DNA from: Ganoderma boninense
Lineage: Eukaryota; Basidiomycota; Agaricomycetes; Polyporales; Polyporaceae
NCBI GenBank assembly: GCA_002900995.3
Contig: CM035305.1
Span: 1,240,001-1,304,000, forward strand
DNA length: 64,000 nt
Direction of reading: 5' to 3'
Below, piece after piece: positions 21,881 through 31,300 of this stretch. Position 1 is the stretch's first letter; each line of letters opens with the position of its first letter. The notes below the pieces were generated by a model. That model was given only the letters and a program-made list of their open reading frames with translations. It ran no database searches and was not told the origin of the DNA. A program made the position numbers and the translations under genes.

Positions 21881-22480
21881 CTAAGCCGCCTTCTTCCCCG
21901 GCTCGGAGTCTCGCCTTCGATGGCCGGGTGTTCCGAGTTGCTTGATCTGCTTGAGCAGCGAGGGTCTCCTCTCCTTTCTCAAAGGTGGGCGAAGCATCTG
22001 TGGAGACTCAGTCGCATCGATCGGGCCTGTTCGGCTGGAAGATATACTTGCCTTGTTGTCTTCTCCCTCGCTGGCAGCCACGGGGCGGCGTGGTGCAACC
22101 ACCTCCATTGCCACTGGATATCCGGATCCAGGCGGGCTTACAGGGAAGGGAAGGCTTGAGCGCCGTGCATGGGAGTGCGGCACAAGCCGTTGGGTAGACG
22201 CGCTCGGAGCACGAGGGTGGGTATGTGTGTTTGGGGCGCGAGTGCTCGGGGGTGGAAGATGGGATGAGCGCTGCACGGATATAGGGTTGCTCGACGGCGG
22301 CCTCAAGGACATGGCGTCTGACGATGTGGTGGAGCGGTTGGTGGTCGAGGTCTTGGTGGACGACCGAGTTGGAGATGGAGGTGTGGGGCTAAAGTAGGGG
22401 TGATGTACACGGAGAGAGTCCTGCGCCTGAATCCAAAGAGCGGTGCGTTCGCGAGTATGGTAGTCGTCGCCGCGTGACAT
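21881..22480 (-). CDS. Unrecognised small basic, proline/serine-rich protein
   Basis: A single open frame of 199 residues starts MSRGDDYHTRERTALWIQAQ. It is dominated by serine, proline, threonine and arginine, with SPTRSSTKTSTTNRS and PPSTRAPNTHTHPRAP. The C-terminal 40 residues are strongly basic and better ordered (PPLRKERRPSLLKQIKQLGT, then RRRDSEPGKKAA) and contain arginine-directed kinase-type sites. I recognise no domain. The distinct basic C-terminus and the intact frame argue for a gene, but low-complexity composition can produce such frames by chance. A nuclear or cytosolic regulatory role would be guesswork. Confidence 0.5.
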   Translation of the reverse strand: MSRGDDYHTRERTALWIQAQDSLRVHHPYFSPTPPSPTRSSTKTSTTNRSTTSSDAMSLRPPSSNPISVQRSSHLPPPSTRAPNTHTHPRAPSASTQRLVPHSHARRSSLPFPVSPPGSGYPVAMEVVAPRRPVAASEGEDNKASISSSRTGPIDATESPQMLRPPLRKERRPSLLKQIKQLGTPGHRRRDSEPGKKAA

Positions 22481-23435
22481 AGGAGGAAATGGTAGGAGGG
22501 GTCGAGGGAAGAGGCAGTTGGACAGGCGGCCCTGTTGTGTGGTACGTGAGCCGTGGAGGCTGCAATGTGCTGGAGGGTGTGAAGCACGGTAGCTATGGGC
22601 TTATATCCCGTGGCCAGTGTCGAGATCGCCACCTAAGTTTCGATAGCATCGGGGCGGCGTAAGGAATGGGGTAACTTCGCAGGCGCTCCGGCCGGGGCCA
22701 GTTGCAGCCATACATATGTCCCCGGAGAGTCCATGATTGTGGTGGGACCGCGGTAACGGTTGTTTTGAGTCCAGAGTTGGCCGTTTTTGGCGCCACGGAC
22801 ACCCTGCAGCGCTCGGTGCCTGTACAGTACCCAGACGAGGATCGACTAGAACGGTAGCCTCAACCGGATTTCTCAACAGCGGCACCGCTGCGTCCCGACT
22901 GCCATGCGATGATCGGGTGTGCCTTATTGCCCCGCTCGTGTGGTGGAGACGGCAAGCCTGGGGATGTCGTGGAGGAAAGCGAGCTTGACGTTCAGGTTGA
23001 GGTGGCTCAGCTCAGTCGCAAGCGCGGCTCCCGTCGACCTCGCTGAGCCCTGCTGAGCCTCGCTGCCGCTCCTTGTGGCTGTGTCTGCTTTCACATGCGC
23101 GGCAACCTCGGCGTGTCGCTCTCTCTCAACGTCGACCATAATTCACCTCCTTGTATGCGTGGCCTTCCCGGCTCAAAAGTGTCCCCAGCCGCACATCTTG
23201 ACTTTCAATTAAGTGAGTGCATCAGCCTGAGTGTTTAACCTGGCTGCAGCGTCACGTGCGATAAGCTGATCGATATGTCGTGCAATCTAGACTACCTACA
23301 GTCGTGGAATGCGGCCCGGAATGACTTGCTATCAACCCACTGCACGACCTGCTGCAGTCGACATCCCCTTCCTCTCGCAAGAACTGCCATCTTGAAGTCA
23401 TTCGCGCGGTCAACTCATCTGCGAATCACCCGAAC
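22481..23435. other. Intergenic, no gene recognised
   Basis: About 950 nt between divergent genes, so it should contain both promoters. No TATA box stood out, and no repeat or supported coding region was found. Confidence 0.4.
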
Positions 23436-25025
23436 ATGTCGTCCGAATCATCTCAGACACAAGTCATCGTTCTGGGCGCCGGAGTCATCGGTTTGACGGT
23501 GGCTCACGTCCTTTCCGAAAATGGGCGATACAAGATCAAGGTTGTCGCAAGAGATACGCACCAGGACCTCGATTCGCAGGCTTTCTCGTCTCCCTGGGCG
23601 GTAAGTCTCATTCTTCTGTCGCCGCGGCGTGCCCCCCTCCATTTAATTGAGGTCAACATTGACGGGCCGTTGCCTTGACCGTCTCGTAAACCTCGCAACG
23701 GACGTGTGCTATTTCATCCACGTAGGGCGCGAATTGGTCCCCCATGGGCAAGCTTAGTGAGCGCACTTATGGTTGGGAGAAGGCCACCTTGTAAGTCGAC
23801 TGTAGGCTCACTTACTCCGCATATATGGGCTCATGCCGTGAAAAAGCAACAAGCTCTGGGATATGATCCCTTCGGGATTGGTTCTCGTGAGTTATGTCTG
23901 GTTGCATGATCAATGGTGGCTGAGCATGCATTCCGATGACACAGGCTTCTCCCTCCAAGATCTTTTATGAAGAAGGCGCAGATCTTGACGGTTTATGGTA
24001 TAAGGACCTCGTCCGCGACGTAAGTCGGTATCGGTGTTTGCATGGACCCTCCCTCATAGCCCTCTAGTTCCGAGTGCTCGACTCGAGCGAGCTATCTGGC
24101 ACCCAACAGTGTGGCGTCGGGTTTCAGACCGTCTCCGTGTGCCCGGATCACTACCTCCCATGGCTCGCGAAGGAATTGCAGTCACGGGGAGTAGAGTTCG
24201 TCCGGCGCAAGGTCGCCTCTATCGGAGAAGCGGCTGCGCTTGCAGGCCCGAACGGCGTGCTCATCAATGCAACCGGTCTAGGTGCATCCCTCTCTAACTC
24301 TCCGCGGACGTCACACTGACTCTGTCATGAAAACCGCACAGGTGCACGATCGTTGCTCGGGCTCGAGGACAAGGACGTGTATCCCGTCCGTGGACAGACC
24401 GTCGTGATCGACAATCCGAACGTCCGTGAGTTTAGGATGGAGGAATCTATTGGCAGCGGTGAAGCACACTCTCTATCCCCGGTCGCATTGTCCCATTTAA
24501 CCAGCCTTATTTCCACTGTAGGCCGCCCAATGGCTGCGGGTGGTGACGTTACTTATATCATCCCCCGGCCTTGGCCGAACGCCAGCGGGTTCACGACCAT
24601 CCTCGGAGGCAAGTATCAGGAGGGAAATTGGGATACGTCTTTCAGCGCCGCAGATGCACAGGGGATCCTCGATCGTTGTGCGAAGCTTGTCCCTGCAATT
24701 AAAGACAAGGACACCAAGATCCTCAAGCATAACGTAGGCTTGCGTCCTGCACGGAAGGGCGGACCTCGGGTTGAAGCTGAATGGCTGGACATCCCGTGCG
24801 AGACCGAGTGGATTACGACGGAGGAAGGTAGTGCTGCTTCCCGCCCCGCTGGCAAGGTCTTGGTGGTCCATGCTTACGGCTTTGGGTATGTCACCATTAC
24901 TTGAATGCGATGCACGTGGCGTTGACGTCTTTCTGGGAAGCTCGGCGGGTTACCAGATGTCGTGGGGCGCAGCGGAGGAAGTCGGATCGTTGGTCAACTC
25001 GGGGTTAAACCTAAGCAACGAGTAA
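23436..25025 (+). CDS. DAO1: D-amino-acid oxidase
   Basis: This FAD enzyme oxidatively deaminates D-amino acids to keto acids, ammonia and hydrogen peroxide. The start [20 protein letters not shown] carries the FAD-binding GxGxxG motif. The next landmarks are SSPWAGANWSPM across the first intron, [44 protein letters not shown] and [14 protein letters not shown]. Later come [20 protein letters not shown] and [15 protein letters not shown], with the substrate-carboxylate arginine region. The final motif is [18 protein letters not shown], split by an intron at about 24885-24939. Six or seven introns are present and all splice in frame. The protein ends NLSNE, so it lacks the C-terminal SKL-type peroxisomal signal common in fungal members. 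It may be cytosolic or use another signal. Confidence 0.92.
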
Positions 25026-25403
25026 GTAGGAATGGTGGGGAAGCTCGAAGCCATCCAGATCACGTTGACCGATGTACTTGTTTCCATCCGAGTAAACCGA
25101 GAACCATGAATAGAGGTGAGAGGTTTCCTACATAACACATCAATAAACGCTGACGGAGGGTTACAATCTGGTTCGTTGTCCTCCTGTCCACATATTATCT
25201 TAGTCCCTTCTCTACTAGTCCACCGCGGTTTCGATTTCGCGAAATACCAGTTGGCCGTCGTCAACTGGGAGCACCATCTTGCCCGGTTTCCGTGCGCCCC
25301 AAGCTAAAGAGAATGCTCCCGGTATCGCAATAAAGCGTTGCACATCATAGCCGCACCGTTTGCCTCGTCTTCTCTCTCCCCCCCTTCACCTCCTCGCATT
25401 AGG
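25026..25403. other. Intergenic, DAO to membrane protein
   Basis: About 380 nt between two forward genes. It includes the DAO 3' region and the promoter of the membrane protein. No distinct motif was seen. Confidence 0.4.
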
Positions 25404-26941
25404 ATGTACGGCCACCCTTGTGTATTTATACTCGGGCTACTCACTTCAGTCTCAGTCGCTCAGCCAAGGAACCGCACCATCGACGACGAGTACGGGGACA
25501 GTGCTACAGGAGCCCTCCCCGTGTATGTCAAACATTGGGTTCAAGGAGCGGAATGTAATGGGTGCGCGATCAGCCTCAACACAGCGAAGTTGTTTCGCGG
25601 CACCTGGCATGGAACTGCAACGCCGCCGAACGAAGAATCCATACCAACTATCACCTTACGATTTACGGGTGTCGCCATCTACGTCTACAACGTGCTGGCG
25701 AACCGCGTTCCCTCCGCCGACTTTTCAACGGACACACGATTGACGTTCACTCTCGACGGTGCTGCGGACGGCCACTTCGAGCACGAGGCCACGGACAGCA
25801 CGGACTTTGTCTTCAACCATCTCGTCTATGGCCATAGCGGCCTGGCAAATGGCGGTCATGTGTTGGTGATTGAAGCGGTCCCTGGGTCCCTGTGCATGTT
25901 CGACTATGCCGAGTATACGTTCGTCGACCAGTCCACAGTATCATCATCCAGGAGCCCTCCTCTTTCCTCGCCGACTTCTCATTCGCTATTGTCGTCGTCA
26001 ACCTGTTGTTCATCATCGACCTCCTCATTGACCTCTTCACCGACATCGGGGCTAGGCGCACCGTCTTCAACAACTTCATATGCATGTTCAGATCCATCTC
26101 CATCTACAACGCCCTACACGACGTGTCAGGAGAGTTTGAAGACAGATGTGAGTTCTTGGGATTTCAGTGGTACTGGACGTACAGGAAGTAGGCTGAAACT
26201 TGCTCGCAGCTCTCACCGCCCATGCCATCCCAGCAGCACACCGTGGCGCACACTTCCGAACACTTGGGTGCCGTTGTCGGTGGATCGGTTGGCGGCGTTG
26301 CCATATTCCTCGTGCTCCTGCTCGCGCTTTGGATGTATGTGCGGACGAAGCGCCGCACGGTGTGGAGCTGGCTCCCTCCTTACGAAGGGTCTGGCACCGA
26401 AACGCGACAAACCCACACCAGGACGTTCTCCTCTAGAGAAATTCTAGAGGGCATCCTGCACATCACGTCCTCGCGACCACGTCCTTCGGAGGACCCCTCC
26501 CACAGGTCGTCCGCTCGTAGCACCCTTCCGCCTACCGAAGGCGTAGACGATAGAATCGCGGTCGCACGGAACAGTCGGCCTTCCCTTCCATCCCTCTTCT
26601 CCGAGCAACTCACCTCGTTTCGTGGACACGCTGCATCTGTGGATGGACTCGGGCAGGAGACCGTAGTTTCGCCTCATACCTCGGTCGAAGTCGTCGTTGA
26701 CGGCAAGCTCCAGCCCTCGGATGTTGGACGTCGATTCGGTTATCCCGCCAGTGCCGGGTCCGATACTAGCCGACGGTCTTTCAGTCATACGTCCATGACG
26801 AGGTCGTTCGACACCACTGCGAACGAGGAGGTTCTTTCGCAGCTCGCTTCCCTGCGGGCGGAAGTGGCCGGGTTGAGAGCGCAACAGGAGGCGCAACAGA
26901 GGCTCATGGAGGCACCGCCTCGATATGGGGAAGAGATGTAA
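25404..26941 (+). CDS. Type I single-pass membrane protein with extracellular beta-rich domain
   Basis: The ATG at 25404 gives a signal peptide (MYGHPCVFILGLLTSVSVAQ). The ectodomain of about 170 residues begins RNRTIDDEYGDSATG, includes FRGTWHGTATPP and TLRFTGVAIYVYNVLANR, and ends DYAEYTFVDQ. The pattern suggests a beta-sandwich, possibly carbohydrate-binding; that is inference. A serine/threonine-rich stalk follows. An intron at about 26151-26211 joins LKTD to LSPPMPSQQHT. The membrane segment is GGVAIFLVLLLALWMYV, followed by the basic stop-transfer RTKRR. The cytoplasmic tail is disordered and ends in a short coiled coil (LASLRAEVAGLRAQQEAQQR). This architecture is common in Agaricomycete genomes with no assigned function; a cell-surface sensor or wall-associated role is plausible. 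A broken relative lies just downstream at 27.8 kb. Confidence 0.8.
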
Positions 26942-27103
26942 TACCAGAGACGGAGATGCAGGCAGAAGTTTGTGAGTCGCGATTCGAATCGCGAACCCGG
27001 ACTGTTGCTGGGGCTAATCTACTACGACGCCTTCTAGATACGCACACGACGTCTTCTAAGGACTCTATGGCTACAGGACATTCTACCACTAAAATGTACC
27101 TTG

Positions 27104-27155
27104 ACATGCCACATTGTTATTCGAACAAGGTTCGATACATTGGAAAGTGGCATGT
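27104..27155. repeat. Nested inverted repeat (potential hairpin)
   Basis: The outer arms ACATGCCAC (27104-27112) and GTGGCATGT (27147-27155) are perfect 9-nt inverted copies. Inside, CGAAC (27122-27126) and GTTCG (27130-27134) pair around a three-base loop, with a few more flanking pairs. A transcript could fold into a long imperfect hairpin. No function is known. Confidence 0.6.
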
Positions 27156-27602
27156 GTCCTTGGCAACATGATGATGCAAGTGTCGCCCGAGCATACGGTA
27201 CAGACACACGAAGTCCCCTACGAATAACCTTGTCGTCGCATCTCACTGCACACGACAGCGTGCAAACGCACACGATATCGTACGGCACTGCCCTATCGCG
27301 CATCCCGTCTACTACCTCCCGCGCGCCCTCCTACCCTTGCACCCACCCACCTGTCTGCCGTCCCTCCGCCCGCTCCATCGCGCAGCGCCATCCCTTACGC
27401 GCGCCATCCCGCAAGTCATCGTAGCGGGTCTTCCGATTAGGTGATCTGAACCGGTCTGGGCATAGGACAGGTGGCTACTGTATCAGGGCCCGAGACGCTC
27501 ATGACCACAAAGTCCACATTTTCCTGATGCCGCCGGCTGGTCGGACTGTTTCACGGCTCACCTATTTGCCCACCAGTGACAGGCAGTGCCGCCCTTGTGA
27601 GG

Positions 27603-27610
27603 TATAAATA
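27603..27610 (+). promoter_or_regulatory. TATA-like element upstream of the broken membrane-protein copy
   Basis: The stretch TATAAATA lies about 200 nt upstream of the degraded copy at 27806. It may be what remains of that gene's promoter. This rests on sequence match and position only. Confidence 0.4.
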
Positions 27611-27805
27611 CTTTGCTTTTCATAAGGCCACAACTTGAAGGTATCTCTGACCACACCTTATCCCTCGTCGCCACATCATCCCGTTTCTGATTGAGATACC
27701 ACTGTGTTTACTTTTGGTTCGTGCGCTGTACAGTACAATCGTATTCTATTATATTCCACTCACTGGGCATAGACAGGTCACATATTTCGCTTCAGACGCA
27801 AGTGC

Positions 27806-28167
27806 ATCCTATGGTCCTTGACCTTGCTTCTCTTCGGAGACCCCGTGGTCGGGGAACCAAGCAACCGCACCATCGATGATGAACTCGGGGATAGCGTCAC
27901 CGGCTTGCGGCCTCTATACTCCCCTCCGCAAGACTGGCTTCTAGGAAGCACTTGTCCACGGAAAGGGTGCCCCGTCGTTCTTACCCTTCCAAAACGTTGA
28001 ACGGAACTTGGCACGAGAGCGTAGACGTTGCGGGAGACCATCTCACCCATAGCATCACCATCCAGTTTACTGGAATAGCGGTATTCGCGTCCGGGATCGT
28101 CCCTAACGCCTACCCCAATGCGACGACGCTCACTATGCTCGATCGGTATGGTATGGTGTCCAGCTAG
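27806..28167 (+). pseudogene. Truncated, frame-broken copy of the upstream membrane protein
   Basis: The frame reads ILWSLTLLLFGDPVVG, then SNRTIDDELGDSVTG, matching the start of the membrane-protein ectodomain at 25404. After GCPVVL the frame shifts by one base near 27981-27987 and continues as TLNGTWHESVDVAG and SITIQFTGIAVFASGIVPN, again matching the upstream gene. It stops at 28165-28167 after LDRYGMVSS, so the rest of the ectodomain, the stalk, the membrane segment and the tail are missing. No in-frame ATG precedes the hydrophobic leader. The reading of a tandem duplicate in decay is well supported. The frame break itself could be a sequence error, but the truncation could not be explained that way. 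Confidence 0.78.
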
Positions 28168-28336
28168 CAGGTTGTCGCTCCTGGAGGAGAGATGGTTTCA
28201 ATGTATGAAATGCAATTGAAAACATGACGATCATGCGAGGGTGCGTAATAAACATAAGAATGCTTAGTAGTACATGGATGTAGGATAGCAATCAGACTCG
28301 AGAGCGAGAGATGGCGCAAACACAGCCAACAGGATG

Positions 28337-31300
28337 CTATCGCATACCGGGCGGATCAAAGACAGGCGGGCGTGAGGTGTATCCTCGAGGTTGTGACGAA
28401 GGCGCGGCCTTGATCTTCCCCAGCCAGCCTTTCTTCGCTGCGGCTTTCCCGGTCTCAGAGTGAGAAGCGGCCCGAGGGCTGTTCGTCACGTCCGAGATAG
28501 TGTGGGGAGGCGGAGCAGCAACGCTTCCTCCCGTGGTTGCCCGCCTGGGAGATGCAGAGCCAGCTCGACTGGTTGTATGCCGCACGGGAGTGAAACCCGA
28601 CCTCATGCTCTGCAGTGCCTTGCGGAGACGGGGGGTCGTAGGCTGAGCGTGCGTTGAACCTTCGGCAGTGGACCCTGATGGCGCGCTGTCGGCAGTGAAC
28701 GTCTGAGGGGGAACCGTACCACAATCGTCAAAGTCATCAGGGGCACGCCTCTTCACTCCAATTAGCGAAGATGAATTGGGTGCTTCAGCCTTCGTCGCAG
28801 TGGGAACACGATGTCGCTCGGGAGTGCGTGCCTTGAAGACTGGCATATGTGAAGGTCTTGACTCGGGAGTCTTTGGACGTGACGAGGACGAAGGTCCAGA
28901 CATCATCCGTAACCGCGACTCAGGCGTCTTCGGCCTGTAGGTAGGCATTGGTGGAGGCGCCACGTTCTCTGGTGAGAAACGAGATGCGGGAGCAGTCACA
29001 ACGCGTTGCCGTGATGATGGTGTTGGACGGGAGGTAGAGGCAGATAGCGGTCCGGAAATGATAGGTGCAGGAGCAAGAGCAAAGGCAGGAGAGGGCGAGA
29101 AGACCGCTGGGGGCTTCGGGGGAGGAGCAGGCGGAGGTGAAGATGCCTTGGCGGCGGCCTCGGTCGCGGCATTCAACTTGGTTTGCAGATTCTGTACCTT
29201 GCGATTCAAGGAGTCAATCCTGTTGTTGAGCTTCTTCTTCTCCTTGAGCATACTAGAGACACAGTCATTAGCCCCGACGGTCACCGTCCACATCAACACA
29301 GCACATACTCGATGAACTTGTCGTCATTCTCTTCAATCTCTAGGCACTTGGCTCGGAGAAGCTCCTCGTACTCCGCATTCTTCTCCTGGAGCTCAGCAAG
29401 CTCGTCCTCGAACCTGGGTTGCGTGCGAAGCGCGTTAAGCTCGCGCCTCAAGGAAGCAATAGTCTGCTCGTGCTGAATAGACTGCATTGCCAGATTCGCC
29501 TCCTTGGTCTGGGCGAGTTTATCGAGAGAACGTGCATTTGGCACGCAGCTCCACAAGTTCGGTGTCGAGAGAGCCGATACGATGCTCGCTACAAACATAT
29601 GAGACATGGGCAATACGAGGGAAACCAATTGAACAACGTACCTCTCCGCAGCCTGGCTCTCCAAGAACCGTTGCAGCGACTTCGCGCGCTGGACTTCCGC
29701 CTCCAAGTTCGTTGCCTGGTATTGAAGACTGAGCTTCTCCTCCTCCACGTCGCGCAACGCAGACTCCGCATGCTCCAACTGGGCACGCAAGCCAGGTAAC
29801 TCCTGCTCGGCCTCCGTAAGAGCAGCCTCAGCCTCGTCACGCATGGCCATGATCTCGCGCATCTCGGCCGTCGTAGACTCGCGGATACGAGCGTGGGCAG
29901 CCTTCTCCTCGTCGAGCTCCGAGCGGCACTCGTCTGCCTCTCTGGTGAGCACAGTGAGGCGGCCCTGGAGCTCTTCGATAGTGTGCGTGAGCTCGTCGAC
30001 TGCGTCGCGCTGGGATGCGCTCGCGGAAACTTTGGCATCTTCCAGCGCCCTGTTGGCGTCCTGCAATTGAGTTTGTCGATTGCGGAGATCCTCTTTATGG
30101 GCCTCCTTGAGCTCGGCAAGACGGCCTTCAAGGATCTTGACCTGCTTCTGGGCTTCGAACGTCGCTGTCTCTTGTGCATGTAAGTCCTCCATAGCGTGGG
30201 CATGCTGAGCTTCAAGGTCCTGCTTTTGATCCGCGGTCTCCTGGAGCTCGTTCTTGATTGTCTCGAGCTGCTCGCTGAAATCCCTGATGCGCTGCTCGTA
30301 GCCTTCCTTCGCCTGCGCCAACTCAGCCTCCAAGCGATCCGCGGCATCTAGCGACTCTCCCGCCTCCGCGAGGCGGGACTGGAGTTGCTCTTTGGTCCGA
30401 GCAAGCTCGTCTTCGAGAGCCTGTTTTGATGCATTAGCTTCGCGACGCAGATGCGCCGAGGCCTCGATCTCCGCGCCCAGATCCTTGATCTGCTCCTCGA
30501 GGTCCTGGATCTCCTTCGCGTGCTCCTCCTTGACTTGAGCGATCTCCTCGCGCAGGCGTTCCTCGGCCTCGGAATGCGCGGCACCGTTCGTAAGTTGGCA
30601 TGCAAGCTCGTCTTCGGCGCGCTTGAGCTCTGCCTCGACACCCTGCAGCTTCTCAGTAGCCTCGCGGTGGAGGGTCTCCAGTTCCGAATGGGATGCGCGC
30701 GCTTCTTGGAGACGGGCTTCGAGAGCAGCCTTCTCCTGTGCGAAGAGACTGGCCTCGAGCGACTGGCGATCTTCATGGTTCGCCTGGGCGACAGCAAGCT
30801 GGTTCCGGAGAGAAGTGATTTCCCTGTCCTTTGTCTCCAGTTGATCTCGCAGGTCTGTGATCTTGGACTCCGCGAGCGACTTGGCCTCCTCAGTCGCACG
30901 AGTTGCGGAAGACGCCCCCTCGAGTTCAAGGCGTGCAGAAGCCAATTCGCGCTCCGCGCTCTGAACGAGCTGGTCGCGTTCGGCAGTGAGAGTCTCAAGT
31001 CGCGACGCGAGCTCGCCCTTCTCCTGCTCGACAACGCGGATGCGCTCCTCCAATGCCACACGATCGCCAGAACCAGCCAGAACCGCGCTCCGGGCCTGGA
31101 CGACCGCCTGACGTCTGCCCGTCTCAGCCACGAATGCAGCCTTGACGACCGCCTGAACCTCGACCTCCCTCGCCTCCTCGAGCGCCTCCATCGCCTCCTC
31201 AAGCTCGTCGCACCTCGTCATCGCATCGTCCCTCTGCTCGCGCGTCGTCCGGCAGTCCTCAAGCATCGCAACACGCTCGCTCTGCGCGACGTCCAGCTCC

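Larger units (their letters stand above)
26942..27805. other. Intergenic, with a hairpin-forming inverted repeat and a TATA-like site
   Basis: About 860 nt between the membrane-protein gene and its broken copy. It holds a nested inverted repeat at 27104-27155 and a TATA-like stretch at 27603-27610. I found no supported gene. Confidence 0.45.
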
